DNA from: Oscillospiraceae bacterium
Lineage (GTDB): Bacteria > Bacillota_A > Clostridia > Oscillospirales > Oscillospiraceae
DNA length: 64,000 nucleotides
Assembly (NCBI GenBank): GCA_017470325.1
Contig: JAFUES010000030.1
Span: 1-64,000 of the forward strand
Direction: 5' to 3'
In this document: positions 8,216 through 16,368 of the stretch, piece by piece
Layout: every line of letters starts with the position of its first letter
How positions within the stretch are numbered: the stretch's first letter is position 1
The notes under the pieces: generated by a model
What the model was told of the DNA's origin: nothing
Database searches by the model: none
Seen by the model: only the letters and a program-made list of their open reading frames with translations
Program-made: the position numbers and the translations under genes

Positions 8216-9184
8216 ATGAGAAAGTACTTTAATCTTCAGCTTTTCGACACCGACGCCCAGATCATCGACAGAACTGGCGCCGAGGCCCTCATTCCTGAGG
8301 AGAACGCCCGCGAGATCATCCAGGGCGCCGTGGCTCAGTCTGCTGCCCTCTCTATGGGCCGTCGCCTGGCCAACATGACCAGCAAGCAGACCAAGCTCCC
8401 CGTGCTCGATGCTCTTCCGATCGCGTACTTCGTGGACGGTGACACCGAGCAGAAGAAGACCACCAAGCAGCAGTGGGACAAGAAGATCCTCTACGCTGAG
8501 GAGGTCGCTGTCATCGTTCCGATCCCTGAGGCAGTCCTTGACGACGCCGACTACGACATCTGGGGCGAGGTTCGTCCTCGTATCCAGGAAGCCTTCGGCA
8601 AGGTCATCGACCAGGCCATCTTCTTCGGAACCGGCAAGCCCACCAACTGGAGAGCGGGCCTCGTGCCTTCCGCTACCGCTGCGGGCGCGACCGTCGCACT
8701 CGGCCAGAATGACCTCTTCGACGTCATCATGGGCGAGGGTGGCGTGATCGCCAAGGTTGAGGAGTCCGGCTTCTTCGTGTCCGGCCACCTGGCTGACATC
8801 AGCATGAGAGCTAAGCTCCGCGGCCTGAAGGATCAGCAGGAGCGTCCTCTGTTCCTGGCTTCCATGCAGCAGGCGGGCAACTACACCCTGGACGGCTCTG
8901 CCATGACCTTCCCGCGCAACGGATCCTGGGATCCTACGGCGGCTCTGATGGTCTCCGGCGACTTCAGCCAGCTGGTCTACTCCATCCGCCAGGACATCAC
9001 CTTCAAGCTCTTCACCGAGGGCGTGGTCCAGAACACGGACGGTACGATCGCGTACAACCTCATGCAGAACGACATGGTCGCTCTCCGTGCGGTCATGAGA
9101 CTGGGCTGGGAGATCCCGAACCCGATCAACGCGCTGAAGACCAACAAGAACCAGCGCTTCCCGTTCGCCGTTCTCACTGCCTAA
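8216..9184 (+). CDS. Major capsid protein (HK97-type)
   Basis: 322 aa, starting MRKYFNLQLFDTD. Core segments (SAALSMGRRLANMTSKQTKLPVLDALP, then VAVIVPIPEAVLDDADYDIWGEVRPRIQEAFGKVIDQAIFFGTG) match HK97-fold capsid proteins of the phage capsid family. Codon use differs from the neighbours, with more CGT, GCT and GTT, as expected for the most abundant protein. The leader shares its nucleotide sequence (AATCTTCAGCTTTT) with the tail tube gene. Probable substrate of the phage Prp protease. Confidence 0.95.
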   Translation: MRKYFNLQLFDTDAQIIDRTGAEALIPEENAREIIQGAVAQSAALSMGRRLANMTSKQTKLPVLDALPIAYFVDGDTEQKKTTKQQWDKKILYAEEVAVIVPIPEAVLDDADYDIWGEVRPRIQEAFGKVIDQAIFFGTGKPTNWRAGLVPSATAAGATVALGQNDLFDVIMGEGGVIAKVEESGFFVSGHLADISMRAKLRGLKDQQERPLFLASMQQAGNYTLDGSAMTFPRNGSWDPTAALMVSGDFSQLVYSIRQDITFKLFTEGVVQNTDGTIAYNLMQNDMVALRAVMRLGWEIPNPINALKTNKNQRFPFAVLTA

Positions 9185-9203
9185 GTGAAAGGAGGGCGAG
9201 CTG

Positions 9204-9635
9204 ATGGGCTACGTTAGCTACGAGTTTTACAGTCAGACCTTCGGGACGATGATCCCGGAGGCTGACTTCTCCAAGGCCGAGACGAAGGCTGAGGCGGCCA
9301 TCAGCTACCTCACCTATGTGAACGGCGACATCTTCGCGGTCGAGAACGACAACGTCAAGCTGGCGGTGTGCGCGGCTGCGGAGGTGATCTACAACAACGA
9401 AAAACAGACCAGTGCTGCCGGTGGCTCTGCTGCCGGTAAGAAGAGCGAGAGCAACGACGGCTACTCTGTCACCTATGTGACCGAAGCACAGGACGGCCAG
9501 ACCGCTGAGGAGGCCCTTCGGAAGAAGATCTACGAGGCGATCAGGCTCTACCTGCTGCCGACCGGATGGCTCAGCCGGAAGGTCAAGATGGGAGGGTGCT
9601 GCGATGTATGTGCAAACAGCGATAACTCTCTTTAA
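9204..9635 (+). CDS. Head-tail connector / adaptor protein
   Basis: 143 aa, just after the capsid gene with an AAAGGAGGGCGAGC site. Helical pattern (FSKAETKAEAAISYLTYVNGDIF, later AEEALRKKIYEAIRLYLLPTGWLSR) and position match the gp6/gp15-like adaptor that binds the portal. The C-terminus MGGCCDVCANSDNSL holds three cysteines and overlaps the next gene by 32 nt. The assignment is by context. Confidence 0.75.
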   Translation: MGYVSYEFYSQTFGTMIPEADFSKAETKAEAAISYLTYVNGDIFAVENDNVKLAVCAAAEVIYNNEKQTSAAGGSAAGKKSESNDGYSVTYVTEAQDGQTAEEALRKKIYEAIRLYLLPTGWLSRKVKMGGCCDVCANSDNSL

Positions 9636-10044
9636 CAAGCGCCTGGGCGCTGACAGGCGGGAGGTCTACTTCCCGACCTGCATCACCGGCGCCTCGTTCT
9701 TCGAGTCGAGGAGCTCCAGCCACTCTACGGATGGAGCTCACTCCGAGAGCCTCACCTACAAGCTCCGGATCCCGATCGACGCCAAGGTCCAGGACGACAA
9801 GACCTACCTCAGCGAGATGGCCTTCAAGGCTCTGACCGCTGAGGAGGCCGCTGATCACTGGACGATCCAGAAGGGCGACATCGTCCTGGCATGTGCGACA
9901 GAGCTTACCGAGCCGGTCGCCGAGCCTGCTCTCAAAGAGCTGGCCAAGGCCAACCTGGCGGACGTCATCACGGTGAAGGAATACGCGGACAACACGATCC
10001 GAGGCTCGAAGGCCGTCCAGCACTGGCGGATCGGAGGCGAATGA
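9604..10044 (+). CDS. Probable head-closure (stopper) protein, DUF6751-like
   Basis: 146 aa, overlapping the adaptor gene by 32 nt, with a GGGAGGGTG site. It is rich in beta-strand patterns (DRREVYFPTCITGASFF, SLTYKLRIPIDAK, GDIVLACATEL), resembling small proteins in this slot of Clostridia phages that close the head after packaging. The DUF6751 relation is from memory and unverified. Confidence 0.6.
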   Translation: MYVQTAITLFNKRLGADRREVYFPTCITGASFFESRSSSHSTDGAHSESLTYKLRIPIDAKVQDDKTYLSEMAFKALTAEEAADHWTIQKGDIVLACATELTEPVAEPALKELAKANLADVITVKEYADNTIRGSKAVQHWRIGGE

Positions 10045-10418
10045 TGGCATTTAAGCCTATACAGAACCTACAAGACGCAACGGCGACCGGGAAGAACGGG
10101 TCGGTCAAGATCACCTGGAACGCCGGAGCGCTGCCGAGGATCAACGGCGTGCTCAGCAAGAAGCAGGAAATCATCGACAGCGAAGTGCTGCGGCTCTGCT
10201 CTCCCCTGGTCCCCTTCCGGACCGGAGCGCTGGAGAGATCCGGCACGCTGGGCACAGTCATCGGCTCCGGCGAGGTGAAGTACATCGCCCCGTATGCACG
10301 GCGCCAATACTACGGAACCGCACAGACCCGGAGCTATGACCCGAGGCGCGGCGGCATGTGGTTCGAGCGCATGAAGACAGCCAACAAGGACCAGATCCTG
10401 CGGCTGATCAGCTCATAA
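10041..10418 (+). CDS. Minor capsid / head-tail joining protein (gp10-like)
   Basis: 125 aa from ATG 10041 (ATGATG, overlapping the previous stop); the longer upstream reading is a shadow of the previous gene. Features include VLRLCSPLVPFRTGALERSGTL, APYARRQYYG and RGGMWFERM, the pattern of HK97 gp10-like and Minor_capsid_2 proteins (P-x-TGxL and YAxxQxYG). It probably acts at the neck, between stopper and tail tube. Confidence 0.8.
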   Translation: MMAFKPIQNLQDATATGKNGSVKITWNAGALPRINGVLSKKQEIIDSEVLRLCSPLVPFRTGALERSGTLGTVIGSGEVKYIAPYARRQYYGTAQTRSYDPRRGGMWFERMKTANKDQILRLISS

Positions 10419-10429
10419 GGAGGAGCGCG

Positions 10430-10855
10430 ATGGTCAATTCAATCATCGAGGGCGTGGCTCAGTTCTTTGAGGCCTGCCCTATTCTGGCGGACGGAGTCTT
10501 CAGGGTGGACGCCCTGGGCGATAAGCCTCAGGAGTACACGATCGAGACCGGGATCTTCAACCCGGTGATCGAGACGTACATCGACGGCAGCTCAGACCGG
10601 CGCTACCAGTTCAACTTCGGAAGCCGCGAATACTACGGGATGGACCGGATCCAGAACATCGCGAACAGCTCCTTCTATGAGGACTTCGCGGCATGGGTCG
10701 AGGCCCAGGACGCAGCTGGCAGCTTCCCGGAGCTCCCGGAAGGGATGCACGCGGAACAGCTGACCGTGCTGTCTTCCGGCTATCTGTTCGACGAGTCGAT
10801 GCAGAACGCCAGATACCAGATACAGTTAGAACTTATTTATCACAAGGAGGCATAA
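10430..10855 (+). CDS. Tail completion / minor capsid protein
   Basis: 141 aa from ATG 10430 after TAAGGAGGAGCGCG; the upstream extension lies in the previous gene and is rejected. It is an alpha/beta protein (MVNSIIEGVAQFFEACPIL, RRYQFNFGSREYYGMD, ARYQIQLELIYHKEA) of the size and place of the tail terminator that caps the tube. No catalytic motif is visible. Confidence 0.7.
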   Translation: MVNSIIEGVAQFFEACPILADGVFRVDALGDKPQEYTIETGIFNPVIETYIDGSSDRRYQFNFGSREYYGMDRIQNIANSSFYEDFAAWVEAQDAAGSFPELPEGMHAEQLTVLSSGYLFDESMQNARYQIQLELIYHKEA

Positions 10856-10859
10856 GCAC

Positions 10860-11402
10860 ATGAGAAAGTTCAATCTTCAGCTTTTTGATGCTACCCGTGC
10901 CGCCCTGCTCAGGAACGCCATCGCGGACTATGCGCTGATTGGCACCGAATACGAGCTCATGGGCACGGGCTTCACTTCCCTGGACGAGAGCCCCAACGCT
11001 CAGACGGACAGCGAGACCTACATCAACGAGGTCACAGCTTCCTCTGACATCACCGGCTACGAGACCGAGTTCCCGTATGAGTCCAGGCTGATCCCTTCCC
11101 AGAAGGCGATCTACGCGCTCTACAAGATGGGGCGCGACCACGCGACCGGTGACGCTGCTCAGCTGACCTACGTCCGCGTGGATCTGTTCAACCCGATCGG
11201 AACACCTTCGGCTCAGTCTGCTGAGTATACGGCCCGCCAGTTCACCGTGGCCAACGAGGTCTCCGACATCGAGGGCGAAGGCGGCCAGAAGATCCAGATC
11301 TCCGGAACGCTTCACGCGGTCGGCGATCCGATCCAGGGCAAGTTCGACACCGTGGCCAAGGAGTTCACGGCTGGAACCTTCACCGGCCAGTTCGACGCCT
11401 AA
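10860..11402 (+). CDS. Major tail tube protein with Prp-type leader
   Basis: 180 aa. Starts MRKFNLQLFDATR, nearly the capsid leader, then a beta-rich tube-protein body (ELMGTGFTSLDESPNAQTDSETYIN, EVSDIEGEGGQKIQISGTLHAVGDPIQGKFD). It precedes the chaperone and tape measure genes, the standard slot for the tail tube subunit. The leader suggests cleavage by the protease at 7160. A processed tail tube protein would be unusual and worth testing. Confidence 0.87.
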   Translation: MRKFNLQLFDATRAALLRNAIADYALIGTEYELMGTGFTSLDESPNAQTDSETYINEVTASSDITGYETEFPYESRLIPSQKAIYALYKMGRDHATGDAAQLTYVRVDLFNPIGTPSAQSAEYTARQFTVANEVSDIEGEGGQKIQISGTLHAVGDPIQGKFDTVAKEFTAGTFTGQFDA

Positions 11403-11468
11403 GAAGGACCACAACAGCAAACAGCTGGCACCACGCGACTGACCTCACGGGCAGGAAGTGGCCAGACG

Positions 11469-11496
11469 GAGCCCGGTCAACAGTGCGGCCGGGCTC
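11469..11496 (+). terminator. Terminator-like hairpin after the tail tube gene
   Basis: GAGCCCGG (11469-11476) pairs with CCGGGCTC (11489-11496) over a 12-nt loop, followed by TGATTTTAATT. It lies in the 130-nt gap after the tail tube gene. It would lower transcription of downstream tail genes relative to head and tube genes. Nothing else is seen in this gap apart from the next ribosome site, AGAGGAGGAAAA. Confidence 0.65.
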
Positions 11497-11532
11497 TGAT
11501 TTTAATTAAGCACTGACCAGAGGAGGAAAAAC

Positions 11533-11931
11533 ATGGACATCATCATCAACGGCGTAACGCTTCAGGGCGATTTTATGGACGCGGACTTCGTGGGTCCGTA
11601 TGAAGAGGCGACCAAGAAGATGCAGGCGACAGCTATGGCCAGCCGCAACAAGCAGTACAGCAGCGCGGCGGAGGGCTATCTGGAGCAGTGCGCGACGGTC
11701 GACACCTACTTCGACGACATCTTCGGACCCGGCACGGCCGCCAAGGTCTTCCAGGGATCGGAGCACAACATCATGGTCCACCTGAAGGCCGTGGAGGAGC
11801 TGACAGACTGGGCTCAGGGTGAGAAGAAGAAGCTCAACGACTTCACGAACAAGTACACCCAGCGCCAGAACGCACAGCTCCAGCGCGAACGCGCCCAGCA
11901 GGTCATCTCTGCAAAGAAGAATAAGCATTGA
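11533..11931 (+). CDS. Tail assembly chaperone (DUF6673-like)
   Basis: 132 aa, between tube and tape measure genes, the usual place of the paired tail assembly chaperones. It is mostly helical with a charged C-terminus (KKKLNDFTNKYTQRQNAQLQRERAQQ). It overlaps the next gene in a TTGA arrangement. No slippery sequence for the classical frameshift was evident; the two chaperones look like separate cistrons. Confidence 0.7.
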   Translation: MDIIINGVTLQGDFMDADFVGPYEEATKKMQATAMASRNKQYSSAAEGYLEQCATVDTYFDDIFGPGTAAKVFQGSEHNIMVHLKAVEELTDWAQGEKKKLNDFTNKYTQRQNAQLQRERAQQVISAKKNKH

Positions 11932-12584
11932 ACCTGCTGATCGACGGCCTGCCTGAGGACGTCGAGATCGGCGGCCAGACGGTCAAGATCGAGACCGGCT
12001 TCCGGACCGGGATCCTCTTCGAGGAGATGATCCGGGACGTCACCCTCTCGGACACCGAGAAGATCCAGACGGCGCTGGGGCTTTACTTCCCCGGCGTGTA
12101 TTTTGACGGGATCGAGGTGATCCAGGAGGCGCTGGACCGTCTTTTCTGGTTTTACCGCTGCGGCGAGGAGCCGCAAGAGATGACCGGCTCCGAAGAAGAC
12201 GCCGAAGAAGGCGGAGGAAACGACAACCCGCCCTTCTCGTATGAGTACGACGCGGACTATATCTACGCCGCGTTCCTTCAGGCCTACAAGATAGACCTGG
12301 CACGCCATTCTCTCCACTGGTGGCAGTTTCGAGCTCTGTTCCGGGCACTGCCCGAGGACACCCAGATCATGAAGATCATCGGCTACCGGACCATGAAGAT
12401 CCCGGCCAAATTGCCGAAGGAGCAAAAACAACATTATCAGCGCATGAAGCGCATATACAGGCTCCCTCAATCTGAGGACAGACAACAGCTCGAAAGTGAC
12501 CTCTCTGCTCTGCTTATGAACGGAGGCAACCCCTCCGCCCTATTGAATGGAGGAAGAGAGTCATGGCATCAGACGGAACCCTAA
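11928..12584 (+). CDS. Second tail chaperone, bacteriophage Gp15 family
   Basis: 218 aa from a TTG at 11928 overlapping the previous stop (TTGA). No ATG or GTG is near and no strong ribosome site is seen, so expression probably depends on coupling. Residues 1-75 (INGQTVKIETGFRTGILFEE-like start, FPGVYFDGIEVIQEALDRLFWFY) and the HSLHWWQFRALFRALPEDTQIMKIIGYR block are those of the Gp15 family. It likely binds the tape measure during tail assembly. It overlaps the tape measure gene by 22 nt. Confidence 0.82.
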   Translation: MNLLIDGLPEDVEIGGQTVKIETGFRTGILFEEMIRDVTLSDTEKIQTALGLYFPGVYFDGIEVIQEALDRLFWFYRCGEEPQEMTGSEEDAEEGGGNDNPPFSYEYDADYIYAAFLQAYKIDLARHSLHWWQFRALFRALPEDTQIMKIIGYRTMKIPAKLPKEQKQHYQRMKRIYRLPQSEDRQQLESDLSALLMNGGNPSALLNGGRESWHQTEP

Positions 12585-15451
12585 AATTTGATACTTCGCT
12601 GGACACGAGCGGGCTGGAGAAAAGCACCAGCTCGCTCGGCAGCGTCGCCAAGAACGCGCTGGGCGTGTTCGCTGGCAATCTTATGACGAAGGCCGTGGAC
12701 GCCGTCGTCAACCTGGGCAAGGAGGCCTTGAACTCTGGCATGTCCTTCGAGACATCCATGGCGAAAGTCTCCACGCTCTTCACCGGAACGGACGAGGAGT
12801 TCGGGAAGCTCTCGAACACGATCCTGGATCTGTCCTCTGCGACCGGCCTGGCCGCTGACGGCCTGGCTGAGGCAGCCTACTCCGCGCTGTCCGCTTCCGT
12901 ACCTGCTGAGGATCTCGGCTTCACACTGGAGAAGTCCGCGAAGCTGGCCGCTGCTGGCTTCACTGACGTGGACACGGCCCTCTCGGCTACTGCCAAGACG
13001 ATGAACGCCTACGGCATGAGCGGCGAGGAGTCCCTGGACAAGGTCCAGAAGGTCCTGATCCAGACCCAGAACCTCGGCATCACCACCGTGGGCGAGCTGG
13101 GCGCGAGCCTGGCACAGGTCACGCCGACCGCTGCCGCCTTCGGTGTATCGTTTGAACAGGTCGGCGCCTCCCTGGCCACTATGACGGCACAGGGTACTCC
13201 TACAGCACAGGCCACCACTCAGCTGAACAGCTTGATCGCTGAGCTGGGCAAGAACGGCACGGTCGCCGCCAAGAACCTCGAAAAGGCTGCCGAGGGCAGC
13301 AAGTACGCGGGCATGTCCTTCAACGAGATGATGGACGCGGGCGCGACCCTGGACGAAGTGCTGGGGATGATGCAGGCATCGGCAGACGCCTCCGGCGTGT
13401 CTATGGTCGACATGTTCAGTTCGATCGAGGCAGGCAAGGCGGCCATGTCGATCTTCACCCAGGAGGGCGAGGTCTTTCACAGCAACCTGGAGCAGATGGG
13501 AACGGACGCCGACGTCGTCGGTGACGCCTACGCCAAGGTGAGCGACACGCTGGAGTTCAAGAGCCAGCAGATCAAGACCAGCCTGAGCAACATCGCCACC
13601 AGCCTCTACAGCATGGCAGCGGGACCGCTGGCCGATGCAGCCGACGCGGCTGCCGGAGCGCTGGCGGAGATCCAGAAGGGCTTCAGCGAGAACGGCCTGG
13701 CCGGAGTCGGCGACGCGATCCTCGGCATGATGGAGAGCGCGGCCGAAAAGCTGGAGAACTTCGACTGGGAGGGCGCGGCGGACAAGATCGTCGAGAAGAT
13801 CACCAGCTTCATCGACGGCAACGGCACCGGCCGCTTCCTGGAGACGGCTGGCCGGATCATCACCGCCCTGGTGCAGGGCATCGGCAAGGCGCTCCCGAAG
13901 CTCCTGCCTGCAATCGTGAAGCTCGTGGCCTACATGGTCACGTCACTGATCAAGCAGATCCCGAAGCTCCTCCAGGCCGGTGTGGACCTGGTGAAGGGCA
14001 TCGTCAACGGCCTGATCTCCGCCCTGCCTAACGTCGGGCAGGCGATCCTGGACATCGGCCGGGCTATCCTCGACGCCTTCAAGAGCTTCTTCGGTATAGC
14101 ATCGCCTTCGACGGTGATGGAGGAGCAGGGCAACTTCCTGGTGGAGGGCGTGATCAACGCGCTGATCGCTCTGCCGGGCAAGATGGCGGAGGTCTTCTCC
14201 GACGCCCTGGCGAAGCTCCTGGAGTGGGGCCAGAACATGCTCCAGTCAGCAGGCACCGCGATGACCAACATGCTGAGCAAGATCAGCACCATCGTCAGCC
14301 AGCTGCCGGGGAAGGTCTGGACCTTCCTGGTGAATACCGTCACCCGACTGGTCCAGTGGGGCCAGCAGATGCTCAGCAACGCCTCCACGGCGATGACCAA
14401 CATGCTGAGCAGGATCAACAGCATAATACAAGAGCTTCCTGGGAAGGTCTGGACGCACCTGGTCAACACGGTCACTCGACTGGTTCAGTGGGGCCAGCAG
14501 ATGCTCTCAAACGCGAGCACCGCCATGACCAATATGCTCAGCAAGATCAACTCGATCGTGCAGGAGCTCCCCGGAAAAATCTGGACGCACCTGGTCAATG
14601 CGGTGAACAAGCTGATCGCGTGGGGCCAGCAGATGCTCAGCAACGCCTCCACGGCCATGAGCAACATGCTCTCGAAGGTGAACAGCATCATCTCCGAACT
14701 GCCGGGGAAGATCTGGACGCACCTGGTCAACGCCGTGAACAAGGTCATCAGCTGGGGCCAGCAGATGGTCTCCAACGCTTCGACCGCTGCCAGCAATATG
14801 CTCAGCAAGGTCGCCAGCACGCTCTCACAGCTGCCGGGGAAGGTCTGGGAGTATCTCAGCAACGCGGCCGCGAAGGTCGTCTCCTGGGGCTCAGATCTGG
14901 CCAGCAAGGGCGCACAGGCGGCCAAGCAGCTCTTCGACTCCGTCGTGAACGGGCTGAAGTCGCTGCCTGACAAGATCAAGGGCATCGGCAGCGACATCGT
15001 GAGCGGTCTCTGGAACGGCATCAGCTCCGGCTGGGACTGGCTGAAGAATAAGGTCAGCAACCTGGCCACGAGCCTCCTGGACAGTGCCAAGAACGCGCTG
15101 GGCATCGGATCCCCGTCCAAGGAGTTCCGGGACGAGGTCGGCCGCTGGCTTCCGCCAGGCATCAATGAAGGCTTCGAGGACGCAATGCCTCGCGCCATCA
15201 GAGACATGAAGGACCAGGCGGCCAAGATGGTCGGCGAGATGCAGACGGCGATCCAGGCATCGGCTGGACAGCTGACACTCAACGCGGCCGGACCGGCCAA
15301 CCTGAGAGCCCTCTCCACAGTCGGCACGATCGTCAACAATGACAACCATGTGGAGCAGGAGAACACCTACAACGTGCCCGTGGCTACGCCGTCCGAAGTA
15401 AGCAAAGCACAGCGCGAGGCGCTGCGGAACATGGTCGGAGGTGTGAAATGA
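12563..15451 (+). CDS. Tail tape measure protein
   Basis: 962 aa, the longest gene, after GGAGGAAGAGAG. Residues 55-300 resemble the TP901-type tape measure core (SFETSMAKVSTLFTG, SGEESLDKVQKVLIQTQNLGITTVGELGASLAQV). Residues about 430-500 are hydrophobic, with likely membrane segments (IITALVQGIGKALPKLLPAIVKLVAYMVTSLI). Residues about 537-790 consist of a 44-residue repeat (LPGK-W-LVN-WGQQMLSNASTAM-NMLS). It sets tail length and is expected to help DNA entry. It differs from the copy at 51004 in repeat unit 1. Confidence 0.96.
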   Translation: MASDGTLKFDTSLDTSGLEKSTSSLGSVAKNALGVFAGNLMTKAVDAVVNLGKEALNSGMSFETSMAKVSTLFTGTDEEFGKLSNTILDLSSATGLAADGLAEAAYSALSASVPAEDLGFTLEKSAKLAAAGFTDVDTALSATAKTMNAYGMSGEESLDKVQKVLIQTQNLGITTVGELGASLAQVTPTAAAFGVSFEQVGASLATMTAQGTPTAQATTQLNSLIAELGKNGTVAAKNLEKAAEGSKYAGMSFNEMMDAGATLDEVLGMMQASADASGVSMVDMFSSIEAGKAAMSIFTQEGEVFHSNLEQMGTDADVVGDAYAKVSDTLEFKSQQIKTSLSNIATSLYSMAAGPLADAADAAAGALAEIQKGFSENGLAGVGDAILGMMESAAEKLENFDWEGAADKIVEKITSFIDGNGTGRFLETAGRIITALVQGIGKALPKLLPAIVKLVAYMVTSLIKQIPKLLQAGVDLVKGIVNGLISALPNVGQAILDIGRAILDAFKSFFGIASPSTVMEEQGNFLVEGVINALIALPGKMAEVFSDALAKLLEWGQNMLQSAGTAMTNMLSKISTIVSQLPGKVWTFLVNTVTRLVQWGQQMLSNASTAMTNMLSRINSIIQELPGKVWTHLVNTVTRLVQWGQQMLSNASTAMTNMLSKINSIVQELPGKIWTHLVNAVNKLIAWGQQMLSNASTAMSNMLSKVNSIISELPGKIWTHLVNAVNKVISWGQQMVSNASTAASNMLSKVASTLSQLPGKVWEYLSNAAAKVVSWGSDLASKGAQAAKQLFDSVVNGLKSLPDKIKGIGSDIVSGLWNGISSGWDWLKNKVSNLATSLLDSAKNALGIGSPSKEFRDEVGRWLPPGINEGFEDAMPRAIRDMKDQAAKMVGEMQTAIQASAGQLTLNAAGPANLRALSTVGTIVNNDNHVEQENTYNVPVATPSEVSKAQREALRNMVGGVK
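14172..14890 (+). repeat. 132-bp tandem repeats in the tape measure gene
   Basis: The TGGGG that opens each WGQ unit recurs at 14225, 14357, 14489, 14621, 14753 and 14885, exactly 132 bp (44 codons) apart. Each unit encodes a version of WGQQMLSNASTAMTNMLS followed by ELPGK-W-HLVN. The first unit (14192-14311) is the only part that differs from copy 2. Such repeats can recombine and change tail length. Confidence 0.93.
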
Positions 15452-16365
15452 CAAAAAACACAATAACCATAGAGCTGACCTGCAACGGCAAGACGCTCCG
15501 GATGGGTCCAGGCGAGGACATTGACATCACAGCAGTGACCGGCCTGGAGTCCTCAGAGCTTGACATCAGCACATCAGACAACGCCCTGGTTGACGGGGCG
15601 AGCGTTGACGGCAAGAAGATCAAGCCGAGGCCCATCCACATCGAGGCCAGCTTCAGGAGCGACAAAAACAACCCGGAGAACCGCGCCAAGGTGATCCAGT
15701 TCTTCAACCCTAAGTACACCGGCAAGGCCCTGATCACCAACATGGGCGTGAGCCGTAACATCGAGTACGAGCTGGAGGGCTGGACCTTCGCCACGATCCG
15801 GAACATGGACAACAAGCTGAGGATCCTGGTGGACCTACTCTGCCCGGATCCCTACATGCTCAACGTCGATAACTTCGGCAAGAACATGGCCAACATCTCG
15901 GCGCTCTTCGCCTTCCCTTGGAGAGTGCTCAGCACCCGCGCCATGAACAAGCTGGACTACCCGGAGGAAGCCAGAGGGCTGATGCTGGGCGGCATGACGA
16001 TGGGCTACCGCACACTATACAAGGAGGTCGTGCTGGCCAACGATGGGGACGTTCCGACAGGCGTCCAGATCCAGTTCGTGGCCACCCGTGGATCAGTAAC
16101 GAACCCGAAGATCACGAACACCGGCACCGGCCAATACATGAGGGTCAACGTGGTCATGCAGCAGGGTGACATCCTGCTGATCGACACGAACGACAGGCAC
16201 CAGGTCATCACGCTGAACGGCGTCAACTACTACCAGCACATCGACCGCAAGAGCGAGCCCTTCAAGCTCGCCGTGGGCGACAATTATCTGGAGTATGATG
16301 CAGACGAGAACTACACCAACCTGGACGTCAACCTCTTCTATACGCCGAAGTATCTGGGGGTGTAG
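15448..16365 (+). CDS. Distal tail protein (Dit-like, phage tail family)
   Basis: 305 aa, overlapping the tape measure stop by 4 nt. N-terminal beta-sandwich (TITIELTCNGKTLRMGPGEDIDITAVTGLESSELDIS) and the KVIQFFNPKYTGKALITNMGVSRNIEYELEGW block fit Sipho_tail/Dit proteins, hexamers that join the tail tube to the hub. The C-terminal half has a second beta domain (QIQFVATRGSVTNPKITNTGTG), common in this family. Confidence 0.88.
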   Translation: MTKNTITIELTCNGKTLRMGPGEDIDITAVTGLESSELDISTSDNALVDGASVDGKKIKPRPIHIEASFRSDKNNPENRAKVIQFFNPKYTGKALITNMGVSRNIEYELEGWTFATIRNMDNKLRILVDLLCPDPYMLNVDNFGKNMANISALFAFPWRVLSTRAMNKLDYPEEARGLMLGGMTMGYRTLYKEVVLANDGDVPTGVQIQFVATRGSVTNPKITNTGTGQYMRVNVVMQQGDILLIDTNDRHQVITLNGVNYYQHIDRKSEPFKLAVGDNYLEYDADENYTNLDVNLFYTPKYLGV

Positions 16366-16368
16366 CCT

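Noticed and set aside
9891..10040. Upstream extension of the minor capsid gene (also the extensions at 7058-7159, 10358-10429 and 22145-22330)
   Set aside because: The extensions lie in another gene's frame. Internal ATG codons with good ribosome sites give family-like N-termini.
14192..14311. Copy-to-copy differences considered as DGR mutagenesis of the tape measure
   Set aside because: Substitutions involve all bases and there is no matching template repeat.
14172..14890. Regular 132-bp repeats considered as a CRISPR-like array
   Set aside because: They are coding repeats in one frame of the tape measure gene, with no unique spacers.
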